From assembly GCA_036340635.1 (NCBI GenBank), contig JAYYYF010000008.1:1-49714 (forward strand): a DNA stretch of 49,714 nucleotides, in the 5' to 3' direction. Positions 42,461 to 49,714 of the stretch are shown here, piece after piece. Below the pieces are notes generated by a model that saw only the letters and a list, made by a program, of their open reading frames with translations, did no database searches and was not told the DNA's origin. The DNA comes from GCA-002728855 sp036340635 (GTDB lineage: Bacteria; Bacteroidota; Bacteroidia; Flavobacteriales; Flavobacteriaceae). Position 1 is the stretch's first letter. Each line of letters begins with the position of its first letter. Both the position numbers and the translations under genes were made by a program.

Positions 42461-43570
42461 ATGAAAGAAGTCTTTTATTATTCTATAAAATATTTCTTTT
42501 ACTATACCGCTCGCCTTTACTTTAAAAGAGTAAAAGTTTATGGTTTAAATAATATCCCAAAAGATGGTGGGATTTTGTTTTCGCCAAATCATCAAGGGGC
42601 TTTACTAGATCCTTTATTGGTTGGATCAAATATTTCTAGACCATTAACTTCATTAACTAGAAGTGATGTTTTTGGAGGACCTTTCCAGTGGTTTATGGAT
42701 GCTTTAAGAATGCTTCCTGTCTACAGAATTAGAAATGGATATGCGAATCTGAAAAAAAATGATAAAATATTTGAAAAATGTAGAGAAAAATTAAGGAATG
42801 AAGAATGTATTATGATGTTTTCAGAAGCAGCACATCATAATGAATATTACCTTCAAAAACTTTCTAAAGGCAGTAGTAGGTTAGCACTTGAAGCACAACT
42901 TGAATCTCCTGAATCACCCATTTATATTGTCCCTGTGGGTATAAATTATGGGCATCACCAAATTGCCTGGTCTGATTTACATTTAGTTTATGGGAAGCCT
43001 ATAAGGGTTAAGAAATTCTTAGATAATAACAATCCAAATGTGGAAAATATAAATCATCTAAGAGAAAATCTTGAAGAAAAAATGAAAGAATGCATTTGGC
43101 TCCCCGATAAAAATGATCAATATTATGAAAAAAAGAAAATGATCATTCCGAAAAATACTAAGCTAGAGTTTAATGAATTAAAAGAAGGAATTGAAAAAGG
43201 ATCATTAAAAACAGAAGGATTAGGGCAAAAATTTTTCTCGAATAATCCAAAGCTTTTAGAATTATTAATTTTTCTTATTTCTATTCCGAATTTTCTGCCA
43301 TTACTAGTAATAAAAAATGTCATTTCTAAATTTAAGGATATAGTATTTTATAGCTCAGTAAAAATTTGCCTAGGTCCAATTATATTTCCTCTTTGGTGGT
43401 TTAGTGCGGGATCTTTAACATACCTTATATATGGCGAAAATATTGAGTTTCGAGCATTCCTAAACTTTGTTGCTGAATCGTATGGAACTTTTTTTCTGGT
43501 CGTAGCACCAATGATTATCTCTCTTTATTTAAGACAAATTCTATTATTTTATAGAAATAATAAATTTTAA
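42461..43570 (+). CDS. PlsC-like glycerolphosphate/lysophospholipid acyltransferase
   Basis: This 369-residue membrane-associated protein has the acyltransferase motif N-H-Q-G-A-L-L-D-P, with five rather than four residues between His and Asp, as in GPAT-like members. The third block is F-S-E-A-A-H-H and a V-P-V-G-I-N-Y strand follows. Two hydrophobic segments near the C-terminus (about 270-300 and 335-360) suggest membrane anchoring. It probably acylates glycerolipids. It diverges from the acyl-CoA synthetase, so it may use the same acyl-CoA pool, but that link is inferred. Confidence 0.85.
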   Translation: MKEVFYYSIKYFFYYTARLYFKRVKVYGLNNIPKDGGILFSPNHQGALLDPLLVGSNISRPLTSLTRSDVFGGPFQWFMDALRMLPVYRIRNGYANLKKNDKIFEKCREKLRNEECIMMFSEAAHHNEYYLQKLSKGSSRLALEAQLESPESPIYIVPVGINYGHHQIAWSDLHLVYGKPIRVKKFLDNNNPNVENINHLRENLEEKMKECIWLPDKNDQYYEKKKMIIPKNTKLEFNELKEGIEKGSLKTEGLGQKFFSNNPKLLELLIFLISIPNFLPLLVIKNVISKFKDIVFYSSVKICLGPIIFPLWWFSAGSLTYLIYGENIEFRAFLNFVAESYGTFFLVVAPMIISLYLRQILLFYRNNKF

Positions 43571-43681
43571 CTATACTTAATATAATTTCAACAACAAATC
43601 GGTTTTAATTAAATTAAAATAACCATATATATAAAAATAAATAATTTAAATATAATTATTATAGTTATTATCTATTATTTA

Positions 43682-43709
43682 TTGCTTAATTCATTAATTA
43701 TTACTTTTG
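43682..43709 (+). promoter_or_regulatory. Candidate promoter of ypdA
   Basis: TTG (43682-43684) and an exact TAnnTTTG box, TACTTTTG (43702-43709), are 17 bases apart. They lie in the very AT-rich 161-base gap upstream of the TTG start at 43732. The resulting leader would be short. Confidence 0.4.
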
Positions 43710-43731
43710 AACCAAAAGAAAATTAAATTAT

Positions 43732-44688
43732 TTGGATGTTATAATTATAGGGGCTGGCCCCATTGGTATAGCTTGTGGTATCGAGGCTAAAAAAAAAGGT
43801 TTAAAATATTTGGTTTTAGACAAGGGGCCCCTTGTAAATTCACTTTACAAGTATCCGTTAAACATGACATTTTTCTCAACCGCAGAAAAACTTGAAATTG
43901 GAAATGTCCCGTTCATTTCTCATGGGAATAAACCAACAAGAACTGAAGCACTAGAGTATTATAGAAGAGTTGTGCAACACTGGGCAATTGACCTAAAATT
44001 GTATAACCCTGTAGAGTCTATAGAAATAAAGAAAAATCATTTTGAATTGACTTCAAAAAGAGAAAAATACAGAGCAAAAAACATAGTTATTGCAACTGGT
44101 TTTTATGATTCTCCTTATCCTCTAAATGTCCCAGGGGAAGACCTCCCAAAGGTTCTCCATTATTATACAGAAGCACATCCGTTTTTCAATATGAATATTG
44201 CCGTCGTGGGTGCTGCAAACTCTGCCGTTGATGTTGCACTTGAAACGCAAAGGAAAGGTGCTAAAAGTGTTACCATGATCATAAGAGAAGAAAAAATTGG
44301 AGAAAATGTAAAATACTGGGTTAGACCTGATGTTGTAAACAGAATCAAGGAAGGAAGCATTAAAGCATATTTTAATTCAAACATTATTGAAATAACAGAA
44401 CAGAACATAAAGTTTAAAAGCGAAAAAGAAGAAATAGTCATCAAAAATGATTTTGTACTTGCAATGACTGGATATCAACCAAATTTTGAAATGCTTAAAA
44501 AACTAGGTGTAAAATTTAAAAAAGACTCTTTTAATACCCCTTTTTATAATTCAAAAAACATGGAGTCTAATGTTGAAGGGGTTTTTTTAGCTGGTGTTGT
44601 CTGTGGAGGATTAAAGACCAACAAGTGGTTCATTGAGAATTCTAGAGAACATGCTTCACTAATTATGGATTATATTTTAAAAAAGTGA
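43732..44688 (+). CDS. ypdA: YpdA family bacillithiol disulfide reductase
   Basis: This 318-residue flavoprotein has the N-terminal FAD site G-A-G-P-I-G-I-A-C-G, the NADPH site V-V-G-A-A-N-S-A-V-D and A-T-G-F-Y-D. It has no CxxC redox pair, as expected for YpdA, which uses NADPH to reduce oxidised bacillithiol. The start is a TTG at 43732. The frame has a stop at 43708 and no ATG between, and the first residues fit the family. Other bacillithiol genes are not in the window. Confidence 0.87.
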   Translation: MDVIIIGAGPIGIACGIEAKKKGLKYLVLDKGPLVNSLYKYPLNMTFFSTAEKLEIGNVPFISHGNKPTRTEALEYYRRVVQHWAIDLKLYNPVESIEIKKNHFELTSKREKYRAKNIVIATGFYDSPYPLNVPGEDLPKVLHYYTEAHPFFNMNIAVVGAANSAVDVALETQRKGAKSVTMIIREEKIGENVKYWVRPDVVNRIKEGSIKAYFNSNIIEITEQNIKFKSEKEEIVIKNDFVLAMTGYQPNFEMLKKLGVKFKKDSFNTPFYNSKNMESNVEGVFLAGVVCGGLKTNKWFIENSREHASLIMDYILKK

Positions 44689-44699
44689 TTTTTTGAAAA

Positions 44700-46532
44700 C
44701 TAAAACTCAGTATAAAATATTTCTAACTGTATTTTTTTTGAATTATTTTCTTCTCCCGGATGTGATCCATATAAAACAACACCTAAAGGATTTAATATGG
44801 CTGCAGAAGGGTATTTTATAACTTGATCAGAAACCATAGCTGCCTTATGACTTGTATCATCAATGTCTGATGTGATGACGACTCCTAATTCAACGTTCGT
44901 AGAATCATTTCTAATAATCCTTTTTATATGATCGGTAATTCTAAACTTATATCTATATGGCAATCCATTGTCATCATACTCAAGAATACCTCCATAATAA
45001 ACTTTTTTAGTCTGAATTTGATCAGGGTCTTGACTTACAGTTTCATCCAAAACATAATCGTTTAAGGGATTACTATCTTCATAATTATACAAATATAGTC
45101 TGTTAATTATCCCTAAATCTGAATAAAGTGAATAATCCAATTGGTCTATATAAAGATTAACATTAGCTTCATTAATTAACCAATTCTTATTTCTCAAATC
45201 ATCTAAAATAAGACCCTCATTTTTTTCAGAAGAAAACAAATTTAACTTAGAATGAAGCCCTGAAGAACCACTCAAGTAGATCTTGTCAGATGGATCTCCC
45301 TGATTAGAAAGAGAAATTTGATTTTCTATGTCCTGATCATAACCATCATTTATAATAGTATTTATTTTAATCCCACCTAAATTAATTGGAAATGTTTTTT
45401 TTGATTTTTCAATGAAATCATCAGAAACATCATCTTCTGTTCCATTCTTATTGTACTTATCATATTCGTACTCCACTTTTATGTTTGCTTGGTTCATATC
45501 GAGCAACATATATAAATTGTCAGAAAAATTTTCAGCTCTAATTATAACTCCCTTTAAATGATTAGAAAAATTATCTTGGTTTGCTAATTCCCTACTCCCC
45601 TCCTTATCAAGAAAATTTAATTGAAAAAAGTTTTTCTCCAATGGAATCCTTATTCGAGGAGTTAATCTTAACTCAACTTTTTGAGTTTCATCAACATCAG
45701 GAGTTGCAGAATCATCTTCAGAGTAATTAAACCTAAGTTCATTAAAGTCTAGAATATACTGTGAATCATATAAAGCCTCTCCTGAAAACCCCTCATTAAA
45801 AAAATCTTTATTTGAATAAAACTTATTGAAAGATTCAAAATTATTTTCCGGATCCAAGGAAGATAAATAATAGGTTAATTCATAAACTTTTAAATTAAAA
45901 CTTGCGTTTCTGTTACCAAAGATGGAATCGATTTGATAAACTTTATTTTCAGAATCATACTCACTGTTATCTGAGTCTACACCATCAAGAATTCCATCAT
46001 TATCAGAATCTTGACTTAGAGGGTTTGAACCGTCTTGAGTCTCTAAATAATCAGCAATTCCATCTGAATCACTATCGCTTAATGGATCATTAGGATCAAT
46101 ATCAAATTCATCTATTACTCCATCACTATCTTTGTCATTGAGATTATTGAAAAAAGGAATTTCCAAATATACTTGAGTTACTGTTTCGTTTTCTTCAATT
46201 TTTGATGGATCATCTTCGGTTTGATTTTCATTCTGCTCATTTATATCTCCAAAAATCGGATTGCTTGTTGGAATTAATAACTGAGATGTTATGCTTGCCT
46301 TTGATAAGCCAAAAAACGGATGATTAATTTCCCCCAATTGGGCTAAAGGTAAACCATCTGTTTGAAAAAAATCTGTTTTCCTTTGATACGAAAATATAGG
46401 AGCCTCCAATCTTTTAGACTCTAATACTGTTTCATTTAAAATTGATACTCCTACAGAATGGAATTCCTTTGTACAATTAACAAAAATCAGTTGAAAAAAA
46501 AATAGCAACCTGAAAAAAATCTTGAAATTCAT
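44700..46532 (-). CDS. DUF4270 family lipoprotein with calcium-binding TSP3-like repeats
   Basis: The 610-residue protein has a hydrophobic signal ending in F-V-N-C (Cys20, probable lipidation). The N-terminal pattern I-F-S-Y-Q-R-K-T-D and L-A-Q-L-G-E-I-N-H-P-F-F-G marks the DUF4270 family, which is restricted to Bacteroidota and next to glgA and panC in flavobacteria. Residues about 133-192 form Asp-rich thrombospondin type 3-like repeats (D-x-D-x-D-G-I/V), a likely calcium-binding insert. Function is unknown; a surface or periplasmic structural role is plausible. It starts 6 bases after the GlgA-like gene. Confidence 0.82.
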   Translation of the reverse strand: MNFKIFFRLLFFFQLIFVNCTKEFHSVGVSILNETVLESKRLEAPIFSYQRKTDFFQTDGLPLAQLGEINHPFFGLSKASITSQLLIPTSNPIFGDINEQNENQTEDDPSKIEENETVTQVYLEIPFFNNLNDKDSDGVIDEFDIDPNDPLSDSDSDGIADYLETQDGSNPLSQDSDNDGILDGVDSDNSEYDSENKVYQIDSIFGNRNASFNLKVYELTYYLSSLDPENNFESFNKFYSNKDFFNEGFSGEALYDSQYILDFNELRFNYSEDDSATPDVDETQKVELRLTPRIRIPLEKNFFQLNFLDKEGSRELANQDNFSNHLKGVIIRAENFSDNLYMLLDMNQANIKVEYEYDKYNKNGTEDDVSDDFIEKSKKTFPINLGGIKINTIINDGYDQDIENQISLSNQGDPSDKIYLSGSSGLHSKLNLFSSEKNEGLILDDLRNKNWLINEANVNLYIDQLDYSLYSDLGIINRLYLYNYEDSNPLNDYVLDETVSQDPDQIQTKKVYYGGILEYDDNGLPYRYKFRITDHIKRIIRNDSTNVELGVVITSDIDDTSHKAAMVSDQVIKYPSAAILNPLGVVLYGSHPGEENNSKKIQLEIFYTEF

Positions 46533-46538
46533 CTTAAA

Positions 46539-47342
46539 TTAAAAGATCTGATTTGAATAGTAACTCACAAAAGCTTTTTCTTGTTTGGTTTCTGCAAAGT
46601 CCATGAATGGAATCTCTTTTCCATCAATCAATTTCCCAATCTTGTTTAAAGCCCCGTCATCGCCAACTACATATCCATCTGAATGATTTAAACTTAATTG
46701 GATTAAATTTTCATAGCTGGCAGTTTTTAGAAGTTTTAGTTCATCCATTGGTATTTTATCAAAACTGACTTTTTTTTGAATTTTTCTTGAGACTACTCCA
46801 TCAAAATCTTTGGCATAAACTGATGTAACGATTTTACTTTCAGCAAATATAGGTTCATCCTTATAAAAAGTCTTTAAATACAAGGGAAATAAGGATGTAA
46901 ACCATCCATGTAGGTGAATAATATCTGGAGACCAATTTAATTTTTTGACCGTTTCAATAACACCTTTTGTGAAAAATATCATTCGCTCATCATTATCTTT
47001 AAAAAGGTTGTCCTTTTCATCTCTTAAAACCCCTCTTCTCTTAAAGTACTCATCATTATCTATAAAGTAAACTTGCATCCTTTCTTTAGGAATAGAGGCA
47101 ACTTTAATAATTAAAGGCATGTCTTCATCATCTATTACAAGATTCATCCCAGAAAGTCTAATTACTTCATGTAGCTGATGTCTTCTTTCATTTATGAGAC
47201 CATACCTTGGCATAAATATTCTTGTTTGCCCTCCATGGTCATTAACACTCTTTGGAATTTGATAAGAATTTAAAGCTTGATTAGTTTGAGGTAAATAAGG
47301 AGTGACCTCAGAAGATATAATCAAAACTTTCTTATTTTTCAT
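46539..47342 (-). CDS. Short GlgA-like protein (GT5 N-terminal domain only)
   Basis: The 267-residue protein matches the N-terminal half of glycogen/starch synthase (K-K-V-L-I-I-S-S-E-V-T-P-Y and I-I-H-L-H-G-W-F-T-S-L). It ends before the C-terminal nucleotide-sugar domain. The K-T-G-G loop that binds ADP-glucose in GlgA is replaced by a Q-T-N-Q region. It is therefore unlikely to synthesise glycogen, although databases usually name it glycogen synthase. Flavobacterial homologues are similarly short and sit beside DUF4270 and panC, so this looks like a conserved form and not a truncation. Confidence 0.8.
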   Translation of the reverse strand: MKNKKVLIISSEVTPYLPQTNQALNSYQIPKSVNDHGGQTRIFMPRYGLINERRHQLHEVIRLSGMNLVIDDEDMPLIIKVASIPKERMQVYFIDNDEYFKRRGVLRDEKDNLFKDNDERMIFFTKGVIETVKKLNWSPDIIHLHGWFTSLFPLYLKTFYKDEPIFAESKIVTSVYAKDFDGVVSRKIQKKVSFDKIPMDELKLLKTASYENLIQLSLNHSDGYVVGDDGALNKIGKLIDGKEIPFMDFAETKQEKAFVSYYSNQIF

Positions 47343-47432
47343 TTTTTCTGCAGTATAAAAAGCTTGGCAAAATTAAGAAATTTAAACTTAAATATCTTAT
47401 AAAGCTTATATTTAGTGACTTGATTTTTTAAA

Positions 47433-48272
47433 ATGGAATTATTTAGATCAAAAGTTGATTTAATAAACAACCTAAATAGAGATAATGGTGTTTTGGGTTT
47501 AGTTCCAACAATGGGGGGAATACATGAAGGGCATTTATCACTAATTCGCAAGGCAGCCTCAGAAAATTCATCTGTAATGGTTAGCATTTTTATAAATCCC
47601 ACACAATTTGATGATCTATCAGATCTTAAAAATTATCCGAAAGATTTAAAAAGTGATCTTAAATTAATTTCTGAAATAAGTAATGATATATCCATATATG
47701 CTCCTAATCAAAAAGATGTTTATGGCAATAAAATTCAAATAAAGGAATATGATTTTAATAAATTAGATAAAGTGATGGAGGGAGTTAGAAGGGAAAATCA
47801 TTTTAATGGGGTAGCAAATATTATAGAATTTTTATTTAAAACCTTTAACCCTGATAATGCTTATTTTGGGGAAAAGGATTATCAACAATTACAAATAATT
47901 AAGCTTTTAAAAACAAATCTTAACCTGTCAACTAATATCATTCAATGTCCAACAATAAGAACTAAAGATGGGTTAGCTCTGAGCTCGAGAAATAATAATC
48001 TAACTTTAATCCATAGGGAGATTGCTCCAAGAATATATAAATGTCTTTTGGAGGTTAAAAAAATGTCGAAGTTAAATTCTTATAAAGAAATATTTGATTG
48101 GGTCAAGTTCATCTTTTCAAACATAAAGGAATGTGATTTAGAATATTTTATGATTTGCAATCCTAAAACATTAGTAGAAATATCTCATAAAGACCACCCC
48201 TTTGGGAATAGAGCTTTTATAGCTGTTAAATTAGGAAACACTAGATTAATTGACAATATAGATTTATCTTAG
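47433..48272 (+). CDS. panC: Pantothenate synthetase (pantoate-beta-alanine ligase)
   Basis: This 279-residue enzyme joins pantoate and beta-alanine using ATP. Signatures are V-P-T-M-G-G-I-H-E-G-H-L-S-L (HIGH-type), F-G-E-K-D-Y-Q-Q-L and L-S-S-R-N. Length is normal (about 280). It diverges from the GlgA-like gene. From recollection of flavobacterial gene order panD is expected directly downstream, but only 50 bases separate panC from the next gene here. Confidence 0.95.
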   Translation: MELFRSKVDLINNLNRDNGVLGLVPTMGGIHEGHLSLIRKAASENSSVMVSIFINPTQFDDLSDLKNYPKDLKSDLKLISEISNDISIYAPNQKDVYGNKIQIKEYDFNKLDKVMEGVRRENHFNGVANIIEFLFKTFNPDNAYFGEKDYQQLQIIKLLKTNLNLSTNIIQCPTIRTKDGLALSSRNNNLTLIHREIAPRIYKCLLEVKKMSKLNSYKEIFDWVKFIFSNIKECDLEYFMICNPKTLVEISHKDHPFGNRAFIAVKLGNTRLIDNIDLS

Positions 48273-48322
48273 ACTATTAATTTAGCTTCATATATAAGAT
48301 CAACATTTCATATTTATTAAGA

Positions 48323-49288
48323 TTGAAATTAATAATTAAAATATTTAAAATATTAGCTCCCCTTTTGATTGGAATTTTTTTTATTTATCTAAGTTTTAAA
48401 AATACTACGGAACAGGATAGAGAAAATATTTTGAAGTTTATTAAAAATGCGGATTATAGATATGTTTTATTGTCTCCATTTTTAGCAATTTTAAGTCATT
48501 TATCTAGAGCCTATAGATGGAAATACCTACTGTCTCCTTTGGGATATAACCCGACATTTTTAAATTCAACTCTTTCAGTTTTCATAGCATATATTGCCAA
48601 TCTCGGAATTCCTAGATCAGGAGAAATTATTAGAGCAACTGTAATGAATTCCTATGAAAAAATACCTTTTGAAAAAGGCTTTGGGACAATTATAGCAGAG
48701 AGAGTCGTTGATCTAATTATTCTAATTTGTTTCCTTTTTTTGGCACTGATTATTCATTTTGATTTGGTAATTACTTTTGTCCCGATTAAAAAATTTTCAA
48801 TTAAGAATATTTTATTTTTTCTACTTTTTTTTAGTATAGGAATATTACTGTGGACAGTTATTTTAAAAAAATTAAATTACCCAATAGTAAAAAAGATTGA
48901 ATTGTTTTTTTCTGGTTTATGGGAAGGCATTATTTCGTTGAAAAAAATTCAAAAAAAATCTTCTTTTATTTTTCATACAGCCTTTATATGGATTATGTAT
49001 TTAGCAATGTTTTATGTTGTGAAATGGGCCTTTCCAGAAACAGAATCTTTATCTTTAATTGAACTTATCCCTGCTTTTGTGATAGGGGGATTAACAATTT
49101 CTGCAACAAATGGAGGTATAGGAATTTATCCATATTCAGTCTCTCTAGCTCTTGTCGCTTTTGGTGTTTCAAATGAATCTGGATTAGCTTTTGGTTGGAT
49201 AATTTGGACTGCTCAAACCGCTATGGTTGTTATTTTTGGAGGTCTCTCTTTTTTTATTTTACCTTTAATAAATCCCTCTAAAAACTGA
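48323..49288 (+). CDS. UPF0104/YbhN-like integral membrane protein (LPG synthase TM-domain family)
   Basis: The 321-residue protein has about eight hydrophobic segments and the family signatures S-R-A-Y-R-W-K-Y, N-L-G-I-P-R-S-G-E and A-E-R-V-V-D. It matches the transmembrane half of lysylphosphatidylglycerol synthase (flippase-like domain) without the soluble aminoacyl-transferase part. Members are thought to move lipids or glycolipids across membranes; no substrate can be given. The start is TTG at 48323: a stop at 48284 closes the frame upstream and no ATG occurs between. It lies between panC and radA. Confidence 0.85.
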   Translation: MKLIIKIFKILAPLLIGIFFIYLSFKNTTEQDRENILKFIKNADYRYVLLSPFLAILSHLSRAYRWKYLLSPLGYNPTFLNSTLSVFIAYIANLGIPRSGEIIRATVMNSYEKIPFEKGFGTIIAERVVDLIILICFLFLALIIHFDLVITFVPIKKFSIKNILFFLLFFSIGILLWTVILKKLNYPIVKKIELFFSGLWEGIISLKKIQKKSSFIFHTAFIWIMYLAMFYVVKWAFPETESLSLIELIPAFVIGGLTISATNGGIGIYPYSVSLALVAFGVSNESGLAFGWIIWTAQTAMVVIFGGLSFFILPLINPSKN

Positions 49289-49306
49289 AAAAATTTGACT
49301 TGCTAA

Positions 49307-49714
49307 ATGGGTAAAATTAAAAAATCTTTTTTCTGTCAAAATTGTGGCGCTCAACATGTAAAGTGGCAAGGCCAATGCGACACTTGTAAAGAATGGAATT
49401 CTCTTTTAGAAGAAATTATCTCAACTGAATCAACTCAGAATTGGAACAATATTTCTCAAAAAAATAATCCTGTACAGAAAGCTCTTAAAATAACTGAAAT
49501 CAAAGGGGTTAATGAAACTATGATTGATAGTTTTGACAAAGAACTAAACCGAGTTTTAGGAGGCGGAATAGTCTCTGGCTCTTTAATCCTTTTGTCAGGT
49601 GAACCAGGTGTTGGGAAATCTACTCTTTTACTTCAAATTGCTTTAAAAATGGATTTAAAAGTCCTTTATGTCTCAGGAGAAGAGAGTCAAAAACAGATAA
49701 AGCTAAGAGCAGAA
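49307..49714 (+). CDS. radA: DNA repair protein RadA (partial, 3' end outside window)
   Basis: The first 136 codons are present. The N-terminal zinc finger shows F-C-Q-N-C-G-A and C-D-T-C-K-E-W, and the RecA-like ATPase begins with G-G-G-I-V-S-G-S and Walker A G-E-P-G-V-G-K-S-T. RadA is a branch-migration helicase in recombinational repair. The ATG lies 18 bases after the preceding gene's stop, consistent with co-transcription. Confidence 0.95.
   Translation, partial: MGKIKKSFFCQNCGAQHVKWQGQCDTCKEWNSLLEEIISTESTQNWNNISQKNNPVQKALKITEIKGVNETMIDSFDKELNRVLGGGIVSGSLILLSGEPGVGKSTLLLQIALKMDLKVLYVSGEESQKQIKLRAE

Noticed and set aside
43571..43731. Extremely AT-rich gap upstream of ypdA as an origin or regulatory RNA
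   Set aside because: No repeats, DnaA boxes or stable structure were visible; a promoter for ypdA explains it adequately.

Overview
The window looks like a chromosomal segment of a marine member of the Flavobacteriia (phylum Bacteroidota). The DNA is strongly AT-rich. It carries gliding genes gldD and gldE, a DUF4270 lipoprotein beside a short GlgA-like protein, a TonB-dependent receptor with a carboxypeptidase-regulatory-like N-terminus, atpD-atpC split from the other ATP synthase genes, and a YpdA-type bacillithiol disulfide reductase. Several promoter-like sites resemble the Bacteroidota -7 box TAnnTTTG, and Shine-Dalgarno sequences are absent. I saw no tRNA, rRNA, insertion sequence, prophage or CRISPR array. 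No gene-free stretch exceeds 300 bases.

Layout. 1-3927 (minus): a partial exported serine hydrolase and a 1116-residue PD40-amidohydrolase fusion. 4010-10130 (minus): a compact histidine-utilisation operon hutH-hutU-hutI-ftcD, ending in a fused formimidoyltransferase-cyclodeaminase, so the formimino group goes to folate. 10231-15738: a membrane-anchored GH3 enzyme (plus), then a thiolase, a secreted lipocalin-like protein and an exported AbgB-like M20 hydrolase (minus). 15810-19193 (plus): two M16 peptidase subunits, one with the zinc site and one without. 19222-22621 (minus): mutY, ssb, gldE, gldD. 22713-25368 (plus): HU, a 29-residue very basic protein, RNase G/E and, after a strong terminator, recX. 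25413-27203 (minus): atpD-atpC.

The most striking region is 27331-42277, entirely on the minus strand: an acyl-CoA synthetase, a TonB-dependent receptor with long hydrophobic loops, and a tightly packed nine-gene operon. That operon encodes a PECR-like SDR, a tandem two-domain acyl-CoA dehydrogenase (ACAD), a second SDR, a MaoC hydratase, a PaaG-like crotonase, an ACAD11-like dehydrogenase, the matching APH-fold kinase, and two adjacent ACADs with complementary losses of cofactor motifs. The tandem ACAD and the split pair resemble the heteromeric ACADs actinobacteria use on steroid side chains. The kinase plus ACAD11-like pair resembles a split version of ACAD10/11 and of the levulinate (lva) pathway, in which a 4-hydroxyacyl-CoA is phosphorylated and phosphate then eliminated. 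I infer a dedicated uptake and beta-oxidation route for a bulky and/or hydroxylated hydrophobic acid, substrate unknown.

42461-49714: a PlsC-like acyltransferase and ypdA (plus), the DUF4270 lipoprotein and short GlgA-like protein (minus), then panC, a UPF0104/YbhN-like membrane protein and the start of radA (plus). From my recollection of flavobacterial gene order, panD would be expected after panC, but it is absent.
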